Source of the DNA: Ilumatobacteraceae bacterium
Lineage (GTDB): Bacteria; Actinomycetota; Acidimicrobiia; Acidimicrobiales; Ilumatobacteraceae
Assembly (NCBI GenBank): GCA_025456105.1
Contig: JALOLG010000007.1
Coordinates: 1 to 12,544, forward strand
Direction of reading: 5' to 3'
Length of the DNA stretch: 12,544 bases
The translations under genes and the position numbers were made by a program. Shown piece after piece: positions 4,965-11,700 of the stretch. The notes beneath the pieces are model-generated. The model worked only from the letters and a program-made list of their open reading frames with translations. It was not told the DNA's origin and did not search any database. Each line of letters starts with the position of its first letter. The first letter of the stretch is position 1.

Positions 4965-5767
4965 GCCGACCCGCTCCGGACGCGCTGGCGTTCACCAATC
5001 CGAAGGTCCAGCGACTGCGGCGCCTCCTGGGGCGCCGCAGCGCGCGTCTCGAGGAGGGTGCGCTCGTGGTGGAGGGGCCGAACCTCCTGCGCGAGGCCCT
5101 CGCCGCCGGGTGGGCCGTCGAGGCCGAGTTCGGCCCGCCCGGATGGGAGCCGATCTCGGACGCACCGCGGTTCGTCCTCGCGGACGGCGTCTTGGAGCGG
5201 GTCGCCGCCACCGAGCACCCGCAGCCACCTCTCGCCGTCGTGCGGCTGGCACCGAGCCGGCTCGACCTCGAGCTCGCCGGGCTGGTGCTCGTCCTCGACC
5301 GCGTCGCCGATCCGGGCAACCTCGGCACCATCCTGCGCTCGGCCGAAGCAGCCGGGGTCGACGGCGTGGTGCTCACCCCGGGCTGCGCCGACCTGACCTC
5401 ACCGAAGGTCGTTCGGTCGTCGGCGGGAGCCGTCTTCCACGTGCCCACCCGCCAGTGCTCGGCGGCCGACGTCGCCGCGGCGGGCTTCCGGCTGATCGGC
5501 ACCTCGTCGCACGCCACCACCGACCACCGCGACCTCGACTGGTCGGGTCGCTGCGCCATCGTGCTCGGCAGCGAGGCGCACGGCGTCGATCCCGACCTGC
5601 CGGTCGACGAGTGGGTGACGATCCGCCACCACGGGCGCGCCGAGAGCCTCAACGTCGCGATGGCAGCCACCTTGCTCGTCTTCGCGGCGCAGGCGTCGCG
5701 CGGCCAACCTCGTGGACGAACCACGTCCGACCGCCCTAGTTTCGCCGCTCCGGGAGAGCCTTCGTGA
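4961..5767 (+). CDS. TrmH/SpoU family RNA 2'-O-methyltransferase, probable CTG start
   Basis: This is a SAM-dependent RNA ribose methyltransferase of the SPOUT superfamily, 268 residues from CTG 4961. The N-terminal substrate-binding part reads [37 protein letters not shown]. The knotted catalytic domain has [13 protein letters not shown] (from about 120, motif 1 with the conserved Asn and Arg), LGSEAHGV (202-209, motif 2) and [10 protein letters not shown] (motif 3). The first canonical in-frame codon, GTG 5066, would remove 35 residues that clearly match the family, and no ATG, GTG or TTG precedes it. CTG 4961 forms a CTGA overlap with the rplT stop and sits six bases after AAGGG (4950-4954); CTG 4985 is the alternative. 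The position between rplT and pheS matches the gene called tsnR in mycobacteria. The exact target (23S rRNA or tRNA) is unknown. The last 20 or so residues are low-complexity and run to the GTGA overlap with pheS. Confidence 0.88.
   Translation: MSRPAPDALAFTNPKVQRLRRLLGRRSARLEEGALVVEGPNLLREALAAGWAVEAEFGPPGWEPISDAPRFVLADGVLERVAATEHPQPPLAVVRLAPSRLDLELAGLVLVLDRVADPGNLGTILRSAEAAGVDGVVLTPGCADLTSPKVVRSSAGAVFHVPTRQCSAADVAAAGFRLIGTSSHATTDHRDLDWSGRCAIVLGSEAHGVDPDLPVDEWVTIRHHGRAESLNVAMAATLLVFAAQASRGQPRGRTTSDRPSFAAPGEPS
5015..5040 (+). repeat. Perfect 10-bp GC-rich hairpin at start of methyltransferase gene
   Basis: CTGCGGCGCC (5015-5024) and GGCGCCGCAG (5031-5040) are exact reverse complements with a six-base loop. 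It lies about 50 bases after the rplT stop and inside the methyltransferase coding region (encoding roughly LRRLLGRRS). There is no U-tract. It could reduce or stabilise readthrough from the ribosomal genes, or could be a by-product of Arg/Leu codons in GC-rich DNA. Confidence 0.6.
5737..5742 (+). promoter_or_regulatory. Possible internal -10 element before pheS
   Basis: TAGTTT fits TANNNT and lies in the poorly conserved 3' end of the methyltransferase gene, 21 bases before pheS. A transcript from it would carry a short leader with GGGAG (5752-5756), seven bases before the pheS GTG. The local AT-rich patch stands out in GC-rich coding DNA. No -35 is evident, so this is a weak call. Confidence 0.3.
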
Positions 5768-6777
5768 TCGCCGACATCCACCACGCCCGCGACGCCGCGC
5801 TGCACGAGATCGAGCAGGCACCGACGCTCGACGCCATCGTCGCCCTCCAAGCGCGCCTCACGGGGAAGCGCAGCGAGCTGGCCCTGCTGAAGACCGGACT
5901 CGGTGGCCTCGAGTCGGTCGACGAGCGCCGGGAGGCCGGCCGCGTCCTGAACGAGGCCATGGACGCGGTGGTGGAGGCGCTCGCCCGTCGAAGGGAAGCA
6001 CTGGAGTCCGAGGCGCTCGACATCCGGCTCGCCGCCGAGCGGCTCGACCTCACCGAGACGATCGGCCGTCCGCGGCGGGGGCACGCCCACCTGGTGACCC
6101 AGGCATGGGAGCGCCTCGAGGACGTGTTCGTGGGCATGGGCTTCCAGGTGGCCGAGGGGCCCGAGGTCGAGACCGACTGGCACAACTTCGAGGCGCTCAA
6201 CATGGGCGAGGGGCACCCGGCGCGCGGCGAGTTCGACACGCTGTTCGTCGACCACGTCCCGCCGGGCGGCCGAGCGGGGAGCACCGTGCTGCGCACGCAC
6301 ACCTCGCCGGTGCAGATCCGCACGATGCTCGCCGGCGCGCCGCCGATCTACATCGTCGCCCCGGGCCGGGTCTTCCGGCGCGACACCCCCGACGCCACCC
6401 ACATGCCGGTGTTCCACCAGATCGAGGGTCTGGTCGTCGATCGGGGCATCTCGATGGCGCACCTCGCCGGCACGATCGATGCGTTCACGAAGGCCTTCTT
6501 CGGCCAGGACTTCTCGTCGCGGCTGCGCCCGTCGTACTTCCCCTTCACCGAGCCGTCGGCCGAGTTCGACATCCAGCTCCCGAACGGGCAGTGGCTCGAG
6601 CTCGGCGGGTGCGGCATGGTGCACCCGGCGGTCCTGCGGGCCGGTGGCATCGATCCCGAGGAGTGGAGCGGCTTCGCGTTCGGCTTCGGCATCGACCGCA
6701 TGGCCGTCATGCGCCACGGCGTCGGCGACATCCGCGAGATGTTCTCCAACGACATCCGATTCATCGAGCAGTTCTGA
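5764..6777 (+). CDS. pheS: Phenylalanyl-tRNA synthetase alpha subunit
   Basis: This is the catalytic subunit of the (alpha-beta)2 PheRS, which charges tRNA(Phe). The protein has 337 residues. An N-terminal coiled coil (about 1-95) contacts tRNA. The class II core follows: motif 1 region GFQVAEGPEVETDWHNFEALN, motif 2 region GRVFRRDTPDATHMPVFHQIEG (201-222), GGCGMVHP (281-288) and motif 3 GFGIDRMAVMRHG (307-319). Ala305 in SGFAFGFG aligns with Ala294 of the E. coli enzyme, the residue that sets the size of the amino-acid pocket, so normal Phe specificity is expected. The GTG start makes a GTGA overlap with the methyltransferase gene and has GGGAG seven bases upstream. The stop is ten bases before pheT. 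No leader peptide rich in Phe codons is seen. Confidence 0.97.
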   Translation: MIADIHHARDAALHEIEQAPTLDAIVALQARLTGKRSELALLKTGLGGLESVDERREAGRVLNEAMDAVVEALARRREALESEALDIRLAAERLDLTETIGRPRRGHAHLVTQAWERLEDVFVGMGFQVAEGPEVETDWHNFEALNMGEGHPARGEFDTLFVDHVPPGGRAGSTVLRTHTSPVQIRTMLAGAPPIYIVAPGRVFRRDTPDATHMPVFHQIEGLVVDRGISMAHLAGTIDAFTKAFFGQDFSSRLRPSYFPFTEPSAEFDIQLPNGQWLELGGCGMVHPAVLRAGGIDPEEWSGFAFGFGIDRMAVMRHGVGDIREMFSNDIRFIEQF

Positions 6778-6787
6778 GCAGGCCGAC

Positions 6788-9142
6788 GTGAAGATCCTCC
6801 TCTCCTGGTTGCGCGACCTGCTCGACGTCGACGCGCTCGACGCCGAGGTGGTGGCGGCCGCCCTCACCGACGCCGGCCTGGCGGTCGACTCGGTCACCCC
6901 GATCGGTGTCACCGTGCCGGGGGTCGTCACCGCACGGGTGCTGCGCACCGAGGCCCACCCCGACGCCGCCAAGGTCCACCGCGTGTACGTCGACGCCGGC
7001 GACGGCATCGAGCGCCACGTGTGGTGCGGGGCGTTCAACATGGCACCCGGCGACGTGGTGCCCCTCGCCACGATCGGCACCACCATGCCCGACGGGCGCA
7101 CGATCGAGCGGCGCGGGATCCTCGGCATCGACTCCGAGGGGATGCTGTGCTCGGCGCGCGAGCTGGGGCTCGGCGACGACCACGCCGGGATCCTGCTCCT
7201 GCCGACCGCCGCAGCCGTGGGCGTCCCCTACGGTGAGGCCCTCGAGCTGGAGCCCGACACGCTGCTCGACCTCGACCTCACCCGGAACCGACCGGACGCG
7301 TGGGGCCACCTCGGGGTCGCACGTGAGCTCGCCGCCCACCTCGGGGTGCGGCTGCGCCCGCCCGGTGCCGAGCTCCCGGCGCGCGGCCCGGCCCGCTCAG
7401 CGTCGGTCGACATCGTCGACGGCGATCGGTGCGGCCGCTTCACCTCCACGGTGCTCTCCGGCATCCACGTGGCCGAGTCGCCCGCCTGGATGCAGCAGCG
7501 CCTGCGTGCGGTCGGGATGCGACCGATCAGCAACGTGGTCGACGTCTCCAACTACGTGATGCTCGAGCTCAACCAGCCGAACCACGCGTACGACCTGGAG
7601 TCCCTGGGCGGGGGCGGGTTCGTGGTGCGCCGGGCGCGGACCGGCGAGTCGCTCACCACGCTCGACGGCGAGCGGCGCCAGTTGCACGCCGACGACCTGC
7701 TCATCTGCGACGCGGCCGACCGCCCGATCGGTGTCGCGGGCGTGATGGGGGGTCTCGACACCGAGATCGGCGAGCGGACGACCACCGTGGCGCTCGAGGT
7801 GGCGTGGTTCGAGCCGGCCGGCATCATGCGCACGGCCGAGCGGCTGGGGTTGCGCAGCGAGGCTTCCGCCCGCTTCGAGCGTGGGGTCGACCCCTACGGC
7901 ATCGACCGTGCGGTGGCGCGCTTCGTCGAGCTGCTCCGCGAGACCTGCCCCGATCTCGTGGTGCACGCCGGCACCGTCGACGCCCGTGGCGGCTCGCTGC
8001 CGTCCGCCGACCGGTCGGTCGCCGTGCGCGTGAGCGAGGTCAACCGGATCATCGGCACGCACCTCGGTCCCGCCGATCTCCCGCCGCTGCTCGAACCCAT
8101 CGGGTTCCCGACCACCGTCGGCGACGACGCGGTGACCGTGGGGCTGCCGTCGTGGCGGCCCGACTGCGAGATCGAGATCGACGTCGTCGAGGAGGTCGCT
8201 CGTCGGCACGGCTATCGGAAGCTCGGCTCCGAGGTGCCGCGCTCGCCGGTCAGCGGCGGCTTGTCGCCGGTGCAGCTCCGGCGGCGGCGGCTCCGCGACG
8301 TGGTGCTCGGACTGGGCTGCTCGGAAGCCATGCCGAACCCGTTCCTCGCGCCCGACAGCGCGCGCCGGGTCGGACTCGACGACGCGGCGATCCGCATCAC
8401 CAACCCGCTGGTCGCCGACGAGAGCGTCCTGCGAACCTCGCTGCGGCCGGGGCTGCTCGCCGCGGTCGCCTACAACGAGTCGCACCGTCGCCCTGGCGTC
8501 CGCCTGTTCGAGATCGGGCACGTCTACCGACCCGCCGATGCCGAGCTGCCCGAGGAGCTCGAGATGCTGGGCGTGGTGCTCGCAGGCGGCGCGGCCGACG
8601 ATGCCGTGCGGATCTGGCGCGAGATCTCCGCTGCGCTCGGCCTCGGGGCGCGGATCGACCAGTCCACGGTGCCCGCCGGGCTGCACCCCACCCGATCGGC
8701 CACCCTGTCGGCCGGGCCGCGGCCGCTCGGCGCGGTGGGCGAGGTGCACCCGAGGGTCCTGCGCGAGCTCGGCATCGCCGACCGCGTGGCCGTCCTCGAG
8801 CTCGACCTCGGTCAGCTGCTCGCCCGTGAGCCGAAGCCGGCCCAGTGGCGACCCGTGGGCCGCACCCCGTCCGCCGACCTCGACCTGGCGTTCGCGCTCG
8901 ACGACGACGTGCCCGCAGAGCGCCTCGAGAAGGCGATCCGCCAGGGCGCCGGCGGGCTGCTCGTCGACCTCGAGCTGTTCGACGTCTACCGCGGTCCGGG
9001 TGTGGCCGACGGCAGTCGGAGCCTCGCGTTCCGCCTGCGGCTCCAGGCGGCCGACCGGACCCTCGTGGATGCCGACCTCGCCGCGGTCCGCGAGCGGGTG
9101 CTGGGGGCGACGGCGAAGCTCGGCGCCCAGCTCCGCGGCTGA
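6788..9142 (+). CDS. pheT: Phenylalanyl-tRNA synthetase beta subunit
   Basis: This is the non-catalytic, editing and tRNA-binding subunit of PheRS, with 784 residues (E. coli has 795). The order of domains is normal. N-terminal MKILLSWLRDLLDVD is followed by an EMAP/OB-like domain from about 39 to 150 (PGVVTARVLRTEAHPDA, ending SEGMLCSARELGLGDDHAG). The B3/B4 editing region has DLDLTRNRPDAWGHLGVARELAAHLG and MRPISNVVDVSNYVMLELNQP. The B5 and catalytic-like domains show PSWRPDCEIEIDVVEEVARRHGY, and the C-terminal anticodon-binding FDX-ACB domain covers roughly the last 95 residues (GRTPSADLDLAFALD onward). The GTG start gives the conserved (V/M)KILLSWL. A GTG-independent extension upstream into pheS is rejected. 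The stop lies four bases from the stop of the convergent yqgE, leaving no room for a separate terminator. Confidence 0.97.
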   Translation: MKILLSWLRDLLDVDALDAEVVAAALTDAGLAVDSVTPIGVTVPGVVTARVLRTEAHPDAAKVHRVYVDAGDGIERHVWCGAFNMAPGDVVPLATIGTTMPDGRTIERRGILGIDSEGMLCSARELGLGDDHAGILLLPTAAAVGVPYGEALELEPDTLLDLDLTRNRPDAWGHLGVARELAAHLGVRLRPPGAELPARGPARSASVDIVDGDRCGRFTSTVLSGIHVAESPAWMQQRLRAVGMRPISNVVDVSNYVMLELNQPNHAYDLESLGGGGFVVRRARTGESLTTLDGERRQLHADDLLICDAADRPIGVAGVMGGLDTEIGERTTTVALEVAWFEPAGIMRTAERLGLRSEASARFERGVDPYGIDRAVARFVELLRETCPDLVVHAGTVDARGGSLPSADRSVAVRVSEVNRIIGTHLGPADLPPLLEPIGFPTTVGDDAVTVGLPSWRPDCEIEIDVVEEVARRHGYRKLGSEVPRSPVSGGLSPVQLRRRRLRDVVLGLGCSEAMPNPFLAPDSARRVGLDDAAIRITNPLVADESVLRTSLRPGLLAAVAYNESHRRPGVRLFEIGHVYRPADAELPEELEMLGVVLAGGAADDAVRIWREISAALGLGARIDQSTVPAGLHPTRSATLSAGPRPLGAVGEVHPRVLRELGIADRVAVLELDLGQLLAREPKPAQWRPVGRTPSADLDLAFALDDDVPAERLEKAIRQGAGGLLVDLELFDVYRGPGVADGSRSLAFRLRLQAADRTLVDADLAAVRERVLGATAKLGAQLRG

Positions 9143-9146
9143 CGGA

Positions 9147-9767
9147 TCAGTTCCAGGCGAGGTCGTCGGGCGCGTCCGCCAACCAGGCGAGCCGCCCCTC
9201 CTGGCGCCGGAGCACGTCGCGCCACAGCGTCTCGGGGTGCGCGGTGAACACGTCCGCGGTCACCGGATCGAGCACGAGCCAGGCACCCGCCTCGATCTCG
9301 TCGTCGAGCTGACCCGGACCCCACCCGGCGTAGCCGCGGAAGACCCGGACGTGGTGCACGGCGCCCGCGACCAGGGCCGGATCGGCGGCCAGGTCGGCCG
9401 AGGCGACCTCGCCCGCGACGCTCGACAGCTCGTCGGTGTGGAGGTCGGAGGAACGGGCGTGCGCCAGCGCGATCAGCGCATCGCGCTCGACGGGTCCCCC
9501 GTCGAACACGGCGCCGGGCTCGGCCTGCAGGTCGGCCCACCGGTCGAGCGGCTCGTCGAGCTCCTCGTCGGTAGGTCGGTTCAGGACCACGCCGAGTGCG
9601 CCCTCGTCGTGGTGCTCGAGCACGTACACGACCGTGCGATCGAAGTTCGGGTCCTCGAGCGGCGGCGTCGCCAGCAGGAGCCGACCCTTGGTGGGGGAGC
9701 GCAGCACGGTGAACAGTGTGCCCGCTCGATCGCTCGCCGCGACGTCCTGAGCCCGGACGACTTGCAT
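9147..9767 (-). CDS. YqgE/AlgH family protein (DUF179)
   Basis: This is a protein of 206 residues of the YqgE/AlgH family. The function is not firmly established; members are small soluble alpha/beta proteins. Seen directly: KGRLLLATPPLEDPNFDRTVVYVLEHHDEGALGVVLNRP, GGPVERDALIALA, YAGWGPGQLDDEI with AWLV after it, and LWRDVLRRQ near the end. All are conserved family stretches, and the overall layout resembles the mycobacterial member of about 200 residues. The start is ambiguous. ATG 9767 is chosen, and ATG 9773 lies two codons earlier. GTG 9707 would give 186 residues, close to the E. coli length, and cannot be excluded. The gene faces away from argC, and the two proposed ATGs lie inside the palindrome between them. 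It converges with pheT. Confidence 0.88.
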   Translation of the reverse strand: MQVVRAQDVAASDRAGTLFTVLRSPTKGRLLLATPPLEDPNFDRTVVYVLEHHDEGALGVVLNRPTDEELDEPLDRWADLQAEPGAVFDGGPVERDALIALAHARSSDLHTDELSSVAGEVASADLAADPALVAGAVHHVRVFRGYAGWGPGQLDDEIEAGAWLVLDPVTADVFTAHPETLWRDVLRRQEGRLAWLADAPDDLAWN

Positions 9768-9776
9768 GGACATGCA
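9763..9776. promoter_or_regulatory. Palindrome between yqgE and argC, candidate ArgR operator
   Basis: TGCATG-GA-CATGCA is a perfect 6-bp inverted repeat with a two-base centre. GGACATG is repeated ten bases later (9779-9785), one helical turn away, so half-sites are stacked toward the argC promoter. ArgR boxes in other bacteria are AT-rich palindromes of the TGNAT-N-ATNCA type, which this resembles, and the position just upstream of the argC -10 suits a repressor. The same bases encode the proposed yqgE start codons, so part of the symmetry may be chance. argR itself is not in the window. Confidence 0.45.
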
Positions 9777-9784
9777 GGGACATG

Positions 9785-9790
9785 TATGTT
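9785..9790 (+). promoter_or_regulatory. Candidate -10 element for leaderless argC
   Basis: TATGTT fits TANNNT and ends nine bases before the argC GTG at 9800, so transcription would start at or next to the codon. There is no Shine-Dalgarno sequence at a useful distance from either argC start candidate, consistent with a leaderless mRNA. The palindrome at 9763-9776 would sit over the -35 to -20 region. Confidence 0.5.
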
Positions 9791-9799
9791 CTTCCGATC

Positions 9800-10831
9800 G
9801 TGCACGACCTCCCCACACTCCGCGCCGCGATCGTCGGGGCCTCCGGGTTCACCGGCGCCGAGCTCCTGCGACTCCTCGCGCAGCACCCGCACCTCGACGT
9901 GGTGGCCCTGCAGGGCGACACGTCGGCGGGCAGCCGCCTCGCCGACCTGCACCCCGGGCTCGCCACCGCGATGGGCGATCGCACGATCGGACCCGTCGAC
10001 GTCGACGCGCTCGACGGCATCGACGTGGTGTTCCTCGGCTTGCCGCACGAGGCCAGCCTCGAGCTCGCGCCGGCACTGGTGGACCGCGTGCGCTGCGTCG
10101 TCGACCTCTCGGCGGCCTTCCGACTGCGCGACGCGAGCCAGTACCCGCGCTACTACGGCTTCGAGCACGATCAGCCGGGGCTGCTCGCCGAGGCCGTCTA
10201 CGGGCTCCCCGAGCGCTACCGGACGGCGCTGCGGGAGGCACGGCTCGTCGCCACGCCCGGCTGCTACGTGACCGCGGCCACCCTCGCCGTCGAGCCGCTC
10301 GTGTCGGCCGGCCTGATCGACCCGACGGCCGTCATCGTCGACGCGGCGAGCGGGGTGTCGGGCGCCGGCCGTGCGGCCACCCCGACGACGGCGTTCTGCA
10401 CGGTCGACGAGAACCTCACGGCGTACGGGTTGCTCGACCACCGGCACACCCCCGAGATGGAGCAGGAGACGGGCGCCACCGTGCTGTTCACCCCCCACCT
10501 CGCCCCGATGAACCGCGGGATCCTCGCCACCTGCTACGGCCGTCCGCTCGGCGCGGCCACCACCGACGACGCGCTCGCGGTGCTCCGCGACCGGTACGCC
10601 GGCGAGACGTTCGTGGCGGTCACCGACGGGATCCCCGGCACGAAGGCGACGCTCGGATCGAACACGGCGATCCTCACGGCGCGGGTCGACCAGCGGACCG
10701 GCCACGTCATCGCCATCGCCGCGCTCGACAACCTCTGCAAGGGCGCGTCCGGCGGCGCGCTGCAGTCGGCGAACGTCGCCCTCGGTCTCCCCGAGGCGGC
10801 CGGGCTGCCGCGCGTGGGGGTGGCGCCGTGA
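9800..10831 (+). CDS. argC: N-acetyl-gamma-glutamyl-phosphate reductase
   Basis: This is the third step of arginine synthesis: NADPH-dependent reduction of N-acetylglutamyl phosphate to the semialdehyde. The protein has 343 residues, typical for the long ArgC class. The dinucleotide-binding loop GASGFTG lies at 13-19 and VDLSAAFRLRD at 101-111. The catalytic Cys155 is in ATPGCYVTAA and the catalytic His216 in DHRHTPEMEQ. GIPGTKATLGSNTA and DNLCKGASGGA follow near the end. The GTG at 9800 gives the usual short lead before the Rossmann strand and lies nine bases after TATGTT. The in-frame ATG 9782 has AGGGA only one base before it, too close for a ribosome binding site. The stop overlaps argB (GTGA). 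argJ, which normally follows argC in actinobacteria, is absent here. Confidence 0.95.
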   Translation: MHDLPTLRAAIVGASGFTGAELLRLLAQHPHLDVVALQGDTSAGSRLADLHPGLATAMGDRTIGPVDVDALDGIDVVFLGLPHEASLELAPALVDRVRCVVDLSAAFRLRDASQYPRYYGFEHDQPGLLAEAVYGLPERYRTALREARLVATPGCYVTAATLAVEPLVSAGLIDPTAVIVDAASGVSGAGRAATPTTAFCTVDENLTAYGLLDHRHTPEMEQETGATVLFTPHLAPMNRGILATCYGRPLGAATTDDALAVLRDRYAGETFVAVTDGIPGTKATLGSNTAILTARVDQRTGHVIAIAALDNLCKGASGGALQSANVALGLPEAAGLPRVGVAP

Positions 10832-11700
10832 TCGAGGTCGCAGCGGCCAAGGCCGCCACCCTCGTCGAGGCGCTCCCGTACATCCGGCGCTTCGCCGGCA
10901 AGGTGGTGGTGGTGAAGTACGGCGGGAACGCGCTCGCCGGCACCACCGAGCACGATGCACTCCGGCTGTTCGCCGAGGACATCGTCCTCATGCGGCTCGT
11001 CGGTCTGCGGCCGGTCGTGGTGCACGGCGGCGGACCGCAGATCAGCGCGCTGATGGACCGGGTGGGCAAGGTGCCCGAGTTCCGCGACGGCTTGCGCGTC
11101 ACCGACGCGGAGACGGTCGACCTCGTCCGGATGGTGATGATCGGCCAGGTCAACCCGCAGCTCGTCGCCGCCATCAACGTCCACGGCAGCTACGCCGTGG
11201 GCGTCTCCGGCGAGGACGCCGGCATGATCCGCGCGACCCCCCGCGACGCAGGGCTCGGGTACGTGGGCGACGTCGACGCCATCGACCCGTCGCTGCTGCT
11301 CGGTCTGCTCGAGCGCGAGTTCGTGCCGGTGGTGGCCGGCATCGGTGTCGACACCGAGGGCCACCCGTACAACATCAACGCCGACACGGTGGCGGGTGCC
11401 GTCGCCGAAGCGCTCGGCGCCGAGAAGCTCGTGTACCTCACCGACATCGAGGGCTTGCGGCGCGATGTCGCGGACCCCGCGAGCCTCATCCGTCAGATCC
11501 ACGTCGACGACCTCGACGCGATGCTCACCGACGGTCGGATCGCCGGCGGCATGATCCCGAAGGTCGCGAGCTGCGTGCACGCACTGCGCCACGGCGTGCA
11601 CAGCGCCCACGTCCTCGACGGGCGCATCGCCCACGTGCTGCTGCTCGAGATCTTCACCGACGCCGGCATCGGCACCATGATCCTGGGAGGTCCGCGATGA
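10828..11700 (+). CDS. argB: N-acetylglutamate kinase
   Basis: This is the second step of arginine synthesis: phosphorylation of N-acetylglutamate by ATP. In species with a cyclic pathway it is the main arginine-inhibited step. The protein has 290 residues. An N-terminal helix (ATLVEALPYIRRFAG) is followed by VVVVKYGGNAL with catalytic Lys30, the glycine-rich VVHGGGP (64-70), VTDAETVDLVRMV, then YNINADTVAGAVAEAL and GGMIPKV (240-246). The N-terminal helix together with the C-terminal HVLDGRIAHVLLLEIFTDAGIGTM resembles the hexameric, arginine-sensitive class, so feedback inhibition is likely but inferred. The GTG start overlaps the argC stop by four bases. The stop overlaps argD (ATGA). Confidence 0.96.
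   Translation: MIEVAAAKAATLVEALPYIRRFAGKVVVVKYGGNALAGTTEHDALRLFAEDIVLMRLVGLRPVVVHGGGPQISALMDRVGKVPEFRDGLRVTDAETVDLVRMVMIGQVNPQLVAAINVHGSYAVGVSGEDAGMIRATPRDAGLGYVGDVDAIDPSLLLGLLEREFVPVVAGIGVDTEGHPYNINADTVAGAVAEALGAEKLVYLTDIEGLRRDVADPASLIRQIHVDDLDAMLTDGRIAGGMIPKVASCVHALRHGVHSAHVLDGRIAHVLLLEIFTDAGIGTMILGGPR

Noticed and set aside
4909..7128. 739-codon minus-strand open frame
   Set aside because: It spans the methyltransferase, pheS and part of pheT in antisense. It has no recognisable domain, and the opposite strand explains every conserved motif.
9136..9150. Intrinsic terminator between pheT and yqgE
   Set aside because: Only four bases separate the two stops, and I see no stem followed by a T-run on either strand.
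9782..9799. ATG 9782 as argC start
   Set aside because: The only Shine-Dalgarno-like bases (AGGGA) are one base from it. GTG 9800 gives a normal ArgC N-terminus and fits the leaderless spacing seen at hisG and the DUF1844 gene. Not fully excluded.
9768..9818. Longer yqgE start on the minus strand (up to 9818)
   Set aside because: The extra residues do not resemble the family, and the extension would overlap the argC start and its candidate promoter.
8538..10271. 577-codon plus-strand open frame bridging pheT, yqgE and argC
   Set aside because: It runs through three recognised genes in other frames or strands, is low in complexity and has no family resemblance.
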